Source: Microcoleus sp. FACHB-68
Lineage (GTDB): Bacteria > Cyanobacteriota > Cyanobacteriia > Cyanobacteriales > Oscillatoriaceae
Assembly (NCBI RefSeq): GCF_014695715.1
Contig: NZ_JACJOT010000008.1
Span: forward strand, 1,178,001-1,242,000
Direction: 5' to 3'
DNA length: 64,000 nucleotides
Part shown: piece by piece, positions 24,174 through 32,056 of the stretch
Layout of the letters: the number at the start of each line of letters is the position of its first letter
How positions within the stretch are numbered: position 1 is the stretch's first letter
The notes under the pieces: model-generated
Told to the model about the DNA's origin: nothing
Seen by the model: the letters and a program-made list of their open reading frames with translations, nothing else
The model's database searches: none
Program-made: the position numbers and the translations under genes

Positions 24174-25091
24174 ATGAGCCTAGCCGAGCGACCGGCTCGT
24201 TGGCAAGTGGGGCTGGTTCTGATTGCTGGCATTTTGGCCATCTCGACGGCGGCAATTTTTATACGCCTAGCAATTGCAGCAGCCGGCGCTGGGGGTGTGG
24301 GGTTCAGTCTGGTTTTGGCGGCTTCTCGTCTGGCGCTTGCCGGCCTGATTTTGCTGCCAACGTGGCGACGTATTCAGTTTAACCGGCTAGATCGGGGTGC
24401 TTTGCGTTTTGCCGGCATGGCGGGGTTTTTTCTGGCGCTGCACTTTGCCACCTGGATTACTTCGCTCTCTTACACCTCCATTGCAGCTTCTACCGCTCTC
24501 GTCACAACCAATCCAGTTTGGGTGGCTATTCTTTCATGGCTGTGGTTTAAGGAGAAACCCACCGCGCAACAAGCGGCTGGTATTGCCATCGCTTTCGCCG
24601 GCGGCTTGTGTATCGGTTTTGCAGATGCCGGTTCGGCTGATGCCGGCAGCAACCCGCTATGGGGAGATTTTCTGGCACTGCTGGGTTCGGTCGCTATTAG
24701 TCTGTATTTGCTTTTAGGGCGAGAGGCGCAACGGCGAGGGCTGGGCATAGGGGGATACGTGGCAGTGGCTTACACGGTTGCAGCGCTGGTGCTTTTGCCG
24801 CTGCCGCCGATGTTTGGAGCCGGCTACATCGGTTATCCGAGAGAAGTTTATCTCTACCTGCTGTTGATGGCCATTTTTCCTCAGTTGATTGGCCACACCA
24901 GTTTTAATTGGGCAGTTGTCTGGATTTCACCCACCTTGGTGACGCTGGCAATTTTGTTTGAGCCGGTGGGTTCGAGTCTCCTCGGCTATCTGCTATTTCG
25001 GGAAGTGCCCCCAGTGCCGGTTTTGGGAGGTGCGGCGGTTTTGCTTGCCGGTGTGGCGATCGCAGCATTAGGCGCGAGGAAAGAGTGCTGA
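24174..25091 (+). CDS. EamA/DMT-family transporter
   Basis: The 305-residue product is a drug/metabolite transporter superfamily protein with ten predicted membrane helices in two EamA repeats (about 15-145 and 165-300). Typical features are the helix-3 and helix-4 motif LHFATWITSLSYTSIAASTALVTTNPVWVA and the second-repeat motif SFNWAVVWISPTLVTLAILFEP. Family members export amino acids, nucleobases or other small metabolites; the substrate cannot be read from the sequence. I prefer the ATG at 24174 over the GTG one codon upstream. It stands alone, 150 bp before the HAD gene on the same strand. Confidence 0.88.
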   Translation: MSLAERPARWQVGLVLIAGILAISTAAIFIRLAIAAAGAGGVGFSLVLAASRLALAGLILLPTWRRIQFNRLDRGALRFAGMAGFFLALHFATWITSLSYTSIAASTALVTTNPVWVAILSWLWFKEKPTAQQAAGIAIAFAGGLCIGFADAGSADAGSNPLWGDFLALLGSVAISLYLLLGREAQRRGLGIGGYVAVAYTVAALVLLPLPPMFGAGYIGYPREVYLYLLLMAIFPQLIGHTSFNWAVVWISPTLVTLAILFEPVGSSLLGYLLFREVPPVPVLGGAAVLLAGVAIAALGARKEC

Positions 25092-25246
25092 GTGAGAGTG
25101 GGAGAGATTAATTGCGGTTATTTTAGCAAGCTCAATCTAAGCCGGCACTCCCATAGATGGGAATGGTGCGGAATTTAACTTGAGTTTTGCTAATTCCGGG
25201 CGATAATTAGCCTCGGTATTAACACTTAAGGAATGGGTGAGAAACG

Positions 25247-25909
25247 ATGCTGGCGGCAATACTTTTTGATCTCGATGGAACTTTGGCAAATACTGACCCA
25301 ATTCACTTCTTAACTTGGCAAGAATTGCTGAGAACGTATGATTTAGAGATTGATCAGGCGTTTTATAAAAGCCGGATTAGTGGTCGTCTCAATCCGGTGA
25401 TTGTTCAAGACATTTTGCCACACTTGACGGCATCTGAAGGCAAGCGGGTTGCGGATGAAAAAGAGGCTCATTTCCGCCGGCTGGCAACTGAACTTGAATG
25501 TTTGCCTGGACTTGCTGACGTGATCGCTTGGATAGAAGAGTGCCGGTTGCAACGAGCGATTGTGACGAATGCCCCGCGTGCGAATGCTGAGTTTATGCTG
25601 GAAGTTTTGGGACTCATTGATATTTTCCCGCAGGTTATCTTAGCGGAAGATGGGCCGGCAGGAAAGCCCGATCCCGCTCCTTATCTATTGGCGCTTAGCC
25701 GGTTGGGTGTGAAGCCAGAAGAGGCACTTGCCTTTGAAGATTCTCCCTCTGGAATTCGTTCGGCTGTGGCTGCCGGCATTTATACAATTGGCATTGCTTC
25801 CACTCATCCTCCGCAAAACCTCTTCGATGCCGGTGCAACAATGGTGATTCCTGATTTCACAGATTCTCAATTGTGGTCGTTCTTGCGATCTTCTGAAATA
25901 GCCGGCTGA
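25247..25909 (+). CDS. HAD-superfamily phosphatase, beta-phosphoglucomutase-like
   Basis: This 220-residue soluble hydrolase acts through a phospho-aspartate. It shows motif I DLDGTLANTDPIHF (residues 8-21; nucleophile D8, acid/base D10), motif II threonine in VTNAPRAN, motif III lysine in AGKPDPAPY, and motif IV FEDSPSG. The alpha-helical cap between motifs I and II is of subclass IA, as in beta-phosphoglucomutase and phosphoglycolate phosphatase. The exact substrate is not known; the histidine and cap resemble sugar-phosphate enzymes. The start is the ATG at 25247, preceded by GTGAG. Regulation is not evident. Confidence 0.87.
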   Translation: MLAAILFDLDGTLANTDPIHFLTWQELLRTYDLEIDQAFYKSRISGRLNPVIVQDILPHLTASEGKRVADEKEAHFRRLATELECLPGLADVIAWIEECRLQRAIVTNAPRANAEFMLEVLGLIDIFPQVILAEDGPAGKPDPAPYLLALSRLGVKPEEALAFEDSPSGIRSAVAAGIYTIGIASTHPPQNLFDAGATMVIPDFTDSQLWSFLRSSEIAG

Positions 25910-26062
25910 TGGACGATTGCCGGTTTAACTTGCCTGTTGCAATTGAAGGAAAGAGGCAAAGGGGATCAGAAATCAACGGTATTTTCACGGTTTGGGGATC
26001 GTGGGAGAGAAATTTGCTAGATCCGAGCAAGTTTGGATTGTAACTTGTGAATTTTGCTTAGG

Positions 26063-26084
26063 GGCTTAGCGCGTCTAAGCCTTT
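26063..26084 (+). terminator. Possible terminator hairpin after the HAD gene
   Basis: A 7-bp stem with a 5-base loop (CGCGT) is followed only by TTTCCCTT, so termination would be weak. It lies about 150 bp after the stop codon. Confidence 0.3.
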
Positions 26085-26293
26085 CCCTTAAAGCTTTTCA
26101 GTTTTTTACGAATTAATTCGTCAATTTCCTTAATTAACCGGACTTTATCATATAAACGAAATAAAAAATGCCATCTTGGCAGATTGTGAATCCTATAAGC
26201 AATCGAAATTTTTTTTATCACTGTTTCTTATAAATTTTAAGTAACAGATTTTTTTAATCTTTTTCTCCCTTTTTTGATACCTAGACTACTTCT

Positions 26294-26337
26294 CGCTCGA
26301 AAAAAAAGCTTCATAGTATAAACATCACTTTCGAGCG
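26294..26337 (+). promoter_or_regulatory. 9-bp inverted repeat before the small Cys-rich gene
   Basis: CGCTCGAAA (26294-26302) and TTTCGAGCG (26329-26337) are exact inverted copies separated by 26 bases that include CATAGTATAAAC. The right arm ends 9 bases before the ATG at 26347. It could be a two-site operator over a TATAAA-like -10, or a leader hairpin that limits ribosome access. Confidence 0.45.
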
Positions 26338-26346
26338 ATAACTTTT

Positions 26347-26562
26347 ATGCAAACCAGTAGCCCTTGTACCTCCACTTGTCGCAATTGCCGATTCTACAGC
26401 ATCGAAGGACGCCGAGGGGGTCACTGCCAGCTACTCGATGTGCCGGTGCAAGGTAGCTGGAAGTCTTGTTCCTTAGCTATGCAACCTTTTGCGCCGGCAT
26501 GGGACAATCTGGAAGAGATTATGCTCTGGCCGCAGGAAAGTTTGATGCAGCAGCCGGCATGA
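26347..26562 (+). CDS. Small cysteine-rich protein, possibly metal-binding
   Basis: The 71-residue product has five cysteines: C7, C11, C14, C27 and C41 (PCTSTCRNCRFY, GGHCQLL, KSCSLAMQPF). The pattern of CxxxC, CxxC and later Cys residues suggests a zinc or iron-sulfur site, but no named family was recognised. I believe close relatives occur in many cyanobacteria, from the conserved look of RGGHCQLLDVPVQGSWKSC. No ribosome-binding site is obvious; the inverted repeat directly upstream may control it. Confidence 0.72.
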   Translation: MQTSSPCTSTCRNCRFYSIEGRRGGHCQLLDVPVQGSWKSCSLAMQPFAPAWDNLEEIMLWPQESLMQQPA

Positions 26563-26738
26563 GGATGATGCCTCTGTGAAGCCTGCCGGTGCCGGTTAAT
26601 CGCAAATTCCGGTTAGCTAAACTTTTTTTGCTGACTCTAAACTCCTGATGATGCCAGAATCATCTATTAATGCGATCTTGTAATGCCGGCAGACAAGATG
26701 CCGGGTGCAACCATTCTGCTTTAATAACTTGTATAAAG

Positions 26739-27395
26739 TTAAAAGGTGTGAGGATTTTGAGCCGGCATTTCAAATAACCGTCTGATTAAATATAAGCTGT
26801 AAAACAATGTTTCTCGTCTCAAAAACTCCGATTGAGCCGAAAAACTTTTATATCGTGTCGTTAGCGTTGGAGATGACTTAGCCTTCATGTCTAAATCTTG
26901 CGCCATTCGCATCGCTCGTTTCATGTGCAACGGATCGCTGACGATTAAAAATTGACTTAACTGATTATTTTCAGCTTCTTGTTTCGCATAATAGAGATTT
27001 TGAAACGTTGTTCGTGACTGCGTTTCAGTCAAAATATCTGCTGCTGCAACTCCCCGATCAATTGCATAATCTTTCGCCACGATTGATTCTGCCTGTTCGG
27101 AGACTTCCCCTTGTCCGCCGGTGAAAATAATATTTTTAACTTGATTCGTTTTGTAGAGCGTAATTGCATGATTGATGCGCTCTCTAAAAACGGGTGACGG
27201 TTCCGTATCCCAAACTGCCGCACCCAAGACAATGGCTGCATCTGCTTTCTCAGTTGTTGTTTGACTGCCGTAGAAATAGATGCTGCCGGCTAAATATCCA
27301 ATCCATAGGATAAAAGTAGCAATTCCTAGAATTGCCACTCTCGCAAATCTTCGTTTCAGCCGCTTAACTTTTTTAGGGGATGTGGCTAACTTCAT
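26739..27395 (-). CDS. YdcF/SanA-type (DUF218) membrane-anchored protein
   Basis: The 218-residue product starts with a basic segment and a membrane helix (VAILGIATFILWIGYLAGSIYF, residues 20-41), followed by a DUF218 domain: ADAAIVLGAAVWDTEPSPVFRERI, IIFTGGQGEVSEQAESI, and SDPLHMKRAMRMA. SanA and related proteins affect envelope barrier function in E. coli; the activity is unknown. It lies 12 bp downstream of a Tat-exported serine hydrolase gene, so the two are probably co-transcribed and act on the cell envelope. The start is the ATG at 27395. Confidence 0.87.
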   Translation of the reverse strand: MKLATSPKKVKRLKRRFARVAILGIATFILWIGYLAGSIYFYGSQTTTEKADAAIVLGAAVWDTEPSPVFRERINHAITLYKTNQVKNIIFTGGQGEVSEQAESIVAKDYAIDRGVAAADILTETQSRTTFQNLYYAKQEAENNQLSQFLIVSDPLHMKRAMRMAQDLDMKAKSSPTLTTRYKSFSAQSEFLRRETLFYSLYLIRRLFEMPAQNPHTF

Positions 27396-27407
27396 TTTTT
27401 AAGGATT

Positions 27408-28529
27408 TCAGTAATCAATCATCGAAAAAGAAAAGGCAGGGTGCTGTCCCCCAATTGCCAACCGAACAATATTTTCACAAATTCTCAATCCGTTTTCACT
27501 GTTGGTTAAAATAACCATTCCAGTTTTAGATCTTTTGGAACCCAAAGTAAAGCTTTTGAAGATGCCGCTATCTCCCCAATGCCAGAAAAAATCTCCATCA
27601 TTGGTGCGTTCTAAACCCCAGCCAAGACCCCAACCCAAAGACTGACTAATTCTGCTGTTTTGTTGCAGCATTATCTCCAAACTTTGTTCATTGAGTCGGA
27701 AAGGATCATTCACTGCCGGCTCCATCATGGCGATTAAAAATTTTGCGTAGTCGGTGGCAGTTGTGCGTAAACTACCGGCACCGTTTGCTTGAGAGGGTTT
27801 ACCTACAGGAAACGGAACGCCATCCCTATCATGTCCGTTCGCCGCTAAAGATTGAAAAGAACTTCTCCAAATATAACTGCTGTTTGTCATACCAAGAGGC
27901 GCAAAGACGTTGCGGGTTACATATTCATTAAACGGTTGCCTTGTTATGCGCTCTATAACACTTTGTAAATAAAGAAAACCTTCACTTGAATAGCTAAATT
28001 TTGAACCGGGAGTAAAATCTATCCACACCGGCTCATCTCCACTCCAATTCGGAAATCCCGTTGTATGAGACAATACCAATCGCGCTGATATTTTCCAAAT
28101 TCTGGGATCAGAAATGTAAGGTTTAGCCGTATAATTTGTTAAAGGAGCGTCGAGGTCTAATTCGCCCCGCTCATACAATTTCATAGCAGCATAAGCCAAC
28201 ACCGGCTTGCTTAAAGAAGCGGCAGCAAATACGGTATTTTCATTAACAGGTTGCCCACTGTCTGTATTTTTAACGCCGAAGCCACGACTCCAGAGAATTT
28301 CTCTATCCCTAACAACTGCAACGGCAACGCCCGGAACCCCGGATCTTTGCATGAGTTGAGGAATTTGCTGTTGAAGATCGGTAATTAATTTTTCTGCCGG
28401 CACATTGGTTTTTAACTGTCCTGAAGCGCGAGAATTACATCCCAAGCTCACCAAGCCAAAAGTCGAAAGACCGAGAATTCCAGCTTGACTATGCTTCAGA
28501 AACCGCCGGCGAGAAATCCGTTTAGACAT
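27408..28529 (-). CDS. Serine hydrolase, beta-lactamase/PBP-like lipoprotein
   Basis: This 373-residue class C beta-lactamase-like protein has the nucleophile motif S-x-x-K in AASLSKPVLAYAAMKLYE, the second motif Y-S-S in FSYSSEGFLYLQSV, and a third motif H-W-G in HWGDSGIFKSF. Its N-terminus has a twin-arginine sequence (ISRRRFLKHS) and, after a hydrophobic stretch, the lipobox SLGC, so it is probably Tat-exported and anchored as a lipoprotein. Family members include D-alanyl-D-alanine carboxypeptidases, esterases and true beta-lactamases; the substrate cannot be read here. I chose the ATG at 28529 rather than the TTG three codons upstream. It is the first gene of a pair with the YdcF/SanA-like gene. 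Confidence 0.9.
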   Translation of the reverse strand: MSKRISRRRFLKHSQAGILGLSTFGLVSLGCNSRASGQLKTNVPAEKLITDLQQQIPQLMQRSGVPGVAVAVVRDREILWSRGFGVKNTDSGQPVNENTVFAAASLSKPVLAYAAMKLYERGELDLDAPLTNYTAKPYISDPRIWKISARLVLSHTTGFPNWSGDEPVWIDFTPGSKFSYSSEGFLYLQSVIERITRQPFNEYVTRNVFAPLGMTNSSYIWRSSFQSLAANGHDRDGVPFPVGKPSQANGAGSLRTTATDYAKFLIAMMEPAVNDPFRLNEQSLEIMLQQNSRISQSLGWGLGWGLERTNDGDFFWHWGDSGIFKSFTLGSKRSKTGMVILTNSENGLRICENIVRLAIGGQHPAFSFSMIDY

Positions 28530-28671
28530 TGCTATCAATCCTAAATCCCTGTGAAATTTTCTAAAATTATTATCTTAGCAAATAAAAAAACAGCGCTAGC
28601 CGTTGCAACGAGATCAGAATTCAATCATTTCTTATGAGGCAAGCAAGATGCCTGCCTCACAAGAATTTGAG

Positions 28672-29277
28672 CTAAATAAATTTCAGTGTTCTAGCAAGCT
28701 CTCGGATATGTTTTTTATCGGCCACTAACGTAAAATTGTTGTATTGAGTTCCCGAAATTTTAATCAATCGCGGAGCTTGAACAATGAGCTGAGCTTGGTT
28801 CATCATGCTTTTATCTTGATCCTGTGAAGGCCAAATCAAACAGGCTTGCTGTCCCTGAATTCGTAGTTTCTCGATGCGAGGATTTGCTCCGTAAGGCTTG
28901 AGTTTATGACTTGCTTCTTGAGCGCACAAAGCCTCAAAAGTTATTCCTTCACGAGTGCCGGCAGACATCATAAAAAAGCCATCAGAGCTGCCATAACGCG
29001 TGTTAAAGGTATCGTAACCTGCTATTAATTTCCAGTGACTCGGATATTGCAAGGTGGCGCGAAAAGTTGAGCTAGTAAATGTCTTTTTACGCTGGTTGAC
29101 AATTGGGCTAGCAGCTCCATCCAATGCAAGAAGATTAAGTAGCATAAAACTTGTGCCGGCGGACAAAATTCCAGCCAACAAAAAAACGGGAACAAGCTTG
29201 CGATGGGAAAATCCAAATTTTCCCTCACTTATTTCACGAAAACAATACCGCTCCATCTTTTTCCAGAGATGTCTCAT
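28672..29277 (-). CDS. Membrane-anchored protein of unknown function
   Basis: The 201-residue product has a basic N-terminus, one membrane helix (LVPVFLLAGILSAGTSFMLLNLLAL, residues 28-52), and an extracytoplasmic domain with the feel of a PsbP-like fold: FRATLQYPSHWKLIAGYDTFN, a middle beta region, and a C-terminal ARTLKFI helix. Two cysteines in ALCAQE and QQACLIW could form a disulfide. This fold assignment is only a suggestion. The start is the ATG at 29277. It stands alone after an AT-rich 550-bp stretch. Confidence 0.65.
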   Translation of the reverse strand: MRHLWKKMERYCFREISEGKFGFSHRKLVPVFLLAGILSAGTSFMLLNLLALDGAASPIVNQRKKTFTSSTFRATLQYPSHWKLIAGYDTFNTRYGSSDGFFMMSAGTREGITFEALCAQEASHKLKPYGANPRIEKLRIQGQQACLIWPSQDQDKSMMNQAQLIVQAPRLIKISGTQYNNFTLVADKKHIRELARTLKFI

Positions 29278-29829
29278 AAATCGTTACCTTAGATTAAAAT
29301 CAGGACTGGTTTTCTTCTAGCAAGTTTCCGAATCCAAAAAGATTGCTGAAATTGCTTGATTACCAGCCTTGCTGTCGTGCCTGGTTTCACAATTATTAAA
29401 ATCTTGAAAGTTAGCAAAATTTTGTTAAAGATAGCCACTTTTTAAAGTGTCTGTATAACTTCTTTAATTATCCGGAATTTGCCAAAACCGGAATGAATTT
29501 AATAAGTTTGGTGAATTTAACGAATAAAATTAATCGTTTCAGTTAAAAGATTTTAAACTTAAAAATTAATGAGCATTTATTTTTATTTTCTGCCGGCTCT
29601 TATAAAGAATTTCTCTAGAAAAAGTGGGACAGGTGTTTAAAATTAAATGAATTAGCCGGCACTCCAAGCATTCATGGAGTGAAGGGAAATGATCTGTTAA
29701 ACCTGTCACGAAAAATTTCTGAGCGCTTAGTTAAAGGTTGCTGTAGCCTTGCAAAGTTGTTAGCGACTTTTACAGAATAGTCGCTAGGTGGATAGCCTTC
29801 GCGTCCCCACCTAGCTATCAACTACGCTT
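29278..29829. other. AT-rich intergenic region
   Basis: These 552 bp lie upstream of the 201-residue protein gene and downstream of the DAHP synthase gene. They hold a 7-bp hairpin CACTCCA/TGGAGTG (about 29660-29681) and the hairpin pair at 29761-29815. No gene was recognised. Confidence 0.45.
29761..29815 (-). terminator. Overlapping hairpin pair after DAHP synthase gene
   Basis: TAGCGACT/AGTCGCTA (29761-29768 with 29779-29786) and GCTAGGTGG/CCACCTAGC (29783-29791 with 29807-29815) share four bases, so only one can be fully formed. They start 14 bp after the stop codon. Neither is followed by a clear T-run on the minus strand, so termination is likely weak or factor-dependent. Confidence 0.4.
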
Positions 29830-30882
29830 TTATGGCAGTTTTTCGTATGCCGCCAAAATCATTTCTTCTGTTTCTTCCCAGCCGATACATTTATCAGTGA
29901 CAGAAACCCCGTATTTGAGTTGATCGAGTTGACTTGGAATCGGAATCGATTGACCTCCTTCATAGATATTCGATTCCAACATCAAGCCAACAATTGACGT
30001 GTTACCGTCTGCAATTTGTTGCATTACGTTCTCAAAAACGTACCCTTGTTTTTTGTAATCTTTGTTTGAATTGCCGTGGCTGCAATCAATGACCATTCTC
30101 ACGGCTTGATCGGCCTTTTGCAATCTTTCTTCTACTGCTTTTACATGATCTGGGTAAAAGTTAGGCTGACCATTCCCGCCTCGGAGAATAATATGACCGT
30201 AGGCATTGCCCGTCGTTTTGAAAACAGACACTAATCCTCTGGCGTTAATTCCTAGGAAATGGTGAGGTTTGCTTGCTGATTGCAAGGCATTCAAAGCAAC
30301 TTCTATGCTGCCATCTGTGCTGTTTTTGAAACCCACCGGCATAGAAAGCCCACTAGCCATTTCCCGGTGCGTTTGCGATTCCGTGGTGCGTGCGCCAATA
30401 GCTGTCCAGGAAATCAAGTCGCCGATATATTGTGGGACGATGGGATCGAGGGCTTCTGTGGCTGCCGGCAATTGCAATTCGGCAATTCCAATTAGGAACT
30501 GACGCCCCAGGTGTAACCCTTTTTCTATATGAAAAGAATCATCCATGTCTGGATCGTTAATTAATCCTTTCCAGCCCACGGTTGTTCTGGGTTTTTCAAA
30601 ATAAACCCTCATGATCAGTAAAAATTTATCTTTTACTTTTTCTGAAAGTGTTTTAAGGCGCTTTGCATATTCATAGCCGGCATCTACATCATGAATAGAA
30701 CAAGGGCCTACGACGATAAATTTCCGCTTATCCTTCCCATCCAGGATCTCTTGTATTTCTTTGCGATACTGCAAAACATGATTGCCGGTTGAAACCGTTA
30801 ATGGTAATTTCGCTTTGATTTCAATCGGACTAATTAAAATCTGGGCGTTTTCAATATGAGCGTCCAAGATTTTGTTGGGCAT
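29830..30882 (-). CDS. 3-deoxy-7-phosphoheptulonate synthase (DAHP synthase, type I)
   Basis: This enzyme joins phosphoenolpyruvate and erythrose-4-phosphate, the first step of the shikimate pathway to aromatic amino acids. The 350-residue length equals that of E. coli AroG. Family landmarks are RKFIVVGPCSIHDVDAGYEYAKRL (near residue 58), MRVYFEKPRTTVGWKGLINDP, RGLVS, LRGGNGQPNFY, MVIDCSHGNSNKDYK, and GVSVTDKCIGWEETE. The start is fixed by AGGAGG 9 bases before the ATG at 30882; the frame upstream is 24 codons longer but has no such site. E. coli has three copies with different feedback control; which type this is cannot be told from the sequence. Confidence 0.93.
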   Translation of the reverse strand: MPNKILDAHIENAQILISPIEIKAKLPLTVSTGNHVLQYRKEIQEILDGKDKRKFIVVGPCSIHDVDAGYEYAKRLKTLSEKVKDKFLLIMRVYFEKPRTTVGWKGLINDPDMDDSFHIEKGLHLGRQFLIGIAELQLPAATEALDPIVPQYIGDLISWTAIGARTTESQTHREMASGLSMPVGFKNSTDGSIEVALNALQSASKPHHFLGINARGLVSVFKTTGNAYGHIILRGGNGQPNFYPDHVKAVEERLQKADQAVRMVIDCSHGNSNKDYKKQGYVFENVMQQIADGNTSIVGLMLESNIYEGGQSIPIPSQLDQLKYGVSVTDKCIGWEETEEMILAAYEKLP

Positions 30883-31016
30883 TTGGGCAGACCTCCTGAT
30901 AAGGCTAGCGTGTGAGGGTTCAGGGCGAGGTATCATGTTCAAGATGGGCGGCAAAGTCCTTACCTATCTTAGACCCTACTTGAGTGACACATCCAGGGGG
31001 AGCAGCTAAGAAAATC

Positions 31017-31031
31017 TGTAAAGTCTTTACA
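31017..31031 (-). promoter_or_regulatory. Perfect 7-1-7 dyad TGTAAAG-T-CTTTACA
   Basis: The 15-bp perfect dyad is 135 bp upstream of the DAHP synthase ATG. Its size and symmetry are typical of an operator for a dimeric regulator, but the regulator is unknown. Confidence 0.4.
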
Positions 31032-31166
31032 AGGTCAGGGTTTTGTGATTAAAACACTTGACATTTATATTATTTTTCTAGGCTAGGAGTTGCAACTGCT
31101 TTGTGACTCCAGCCGATCTGATAGCGCCGGCGGACATCGATCCACGGTTCTGAAACTGTCCAGAGT

Positions 31167-31224
31167 GCAACTGTGCCGGCTGCTTAAGAGCATTCGCAAC
31201 TGTGCCGGCTGCTTAAAAGCATTT
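31167..31224. repeat. 29-bp tandem duplication
   Basis: Two adjacent copies (31167-31195 and 31196-31224) start with GCAACTGTGCCGGCTGCTTA and differ at two positions. This is a recent local duplication downstream of the PIN-toxin gene. Confidence 0.85.
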
Positions 31225-31235
31225 GTCTCTTCAAT

Positions 31236-31655
31236 TTAAGGCGATTGCAGAGTATTTAATAATTCGCCGGCGGATAAAATTGATAACGGAGCATCCACAA
31301 AATCTTGAGCGTCGCGAGTGATAATTGCATCAACATCATTTGCCAGCGCACAAGCTATCTGAACTGCATCCTCAAAATCATTTAAATTAGATGCAAAAGC
31401 GCTCTCTAAAATGCTCTTGTCAACCAAGCATATTTCCATTAAGGTTAGCGTATCGGAGACAGCTTGTTTGGCCCGCTCAAGGCTCCGAGTTGCCCGTTTG
31501 ACAATATAAAAAATATTGGTTAAGGTTGTGGCCGCTATATACCCTTCTATTTCACCTGATGCGATGTACTCTAACAAAGTAGAAGCCTCTGCTACAAAGG
31601 GTTCGCGATCAAGAATAAAGTCTAGAACAATATTCGTATCTACCAAAACCCGCAT
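31236..31655 (-). CDS. PIN-domain ribonuclease toxin, VapC-like
   Basis: The 139-residue product shows the PIN-domain acidic cluster: D6 in VDTNIVLDF, E95/D96 in NDFEDAVQIA, and D115 in ITRDAQDF. VapC toxins cleave tRNA or other RNA and are held inactive by a partner antitoxin. The start ATG (31655) overlaps the stop codon of the upstream gene by one base, the classic layout of a toxin-antitoxin operon with the antitoxin first. RNA target and activity are not known. Confidence 0.88.
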   Translation of the reverse strand: MRVLVDTNIVLDFILDREPFVAEASTLLEYIASGEIEGYIAATTLTNIFYIVKRATRSLERAKQAVSDTLTLMEICLVDKSILESAFASNLNDFEDAVQIACALANDVDAIITRDAQDFVDAPLSILSAGELLNTLQSP

Positions 31656-31891
31656 TATTTATATTTCTCCATTAAATAATCTACATAAGCTTCGGTTGCT
31701 TCCGCATCTGTGGGTGAGGGTTCATCTGTTTTTGCCATTCCACGCAGCCGCGTTAATGCTCCCATGCGAGCAGCTTGATCTGGACGAGGTCTGAGTTCCT
31801 GTTGAAGCGATTGGGCGATTGCTTCCATTAAGGCTAAGCGCTCCATCACCGATAAATTATAAATTTGTTTTCTCAGTTCTTGCAAAGACAT
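31655..31891 (-). CDS. Antitoxin of the PIN-toxin pair
   Basis: The 78-residue product is largely helical (RKQIYNLSVMERLALMEAIAQSLQ, residues 6-29) and has a flexible, acidic C-terminal half (KTDEPSPTDAEATEAYVDYL), which would be the toxin-binding part. No named antitoxin family was recognised. I chose the ATG at 31891, with GAGGAG 5 bases upstream, over a start five codons earlier. Such antitoxins usually repress their own operon. Confidence 0.8.
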   Translation of the reverse strand: MSLQELRKQIYNLSVMERLALMEAIAQSLQQELRPRPDQAARMGALTRLRGMAKTDEPSPTDAEATEAYVDYLMEKYK

Positions 31892-32056
31892 GGTTTCTCC
31901 TCGCATAAAAAATATTGTTAACCAATTTAATGTATTATATCACTGAATTCAAAAACTTTTGTTCATAATTGGATAAAATATCAAGGCTTGAAGTGTTTCT
32001 CTAAATGTTAATCTCAATAAATGATCAAAGAGTAACTTTACCACCAGCAAAACCCC

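Larger units (their letters stand above)
25910..26346. other. Intergenic, AT-rich, with two inverted repeats
   Basis: These 437 bp contain a hairpin GGCTTAG/CTAAGCC (26063-26069 with 26075-26081) that may end the HAD transcript, and a separate 9-bp inverted repeat right before the next gene (26294-26337). The rest is AT-rich with poly-T runs and no recognised gene. Confidence 0.5.
30883..31235. other. Intergenic with dyad and tandem repeat
   Basis: These 353 bp are upstream of the DAHP synthase gene. They contain a perfect dyad at 31017-31031 and a 29-bp tandem duplication at 31167-31224. The promoter of the DAHP synthase gene should lie here but was not fixed. Confidence 0.5.
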
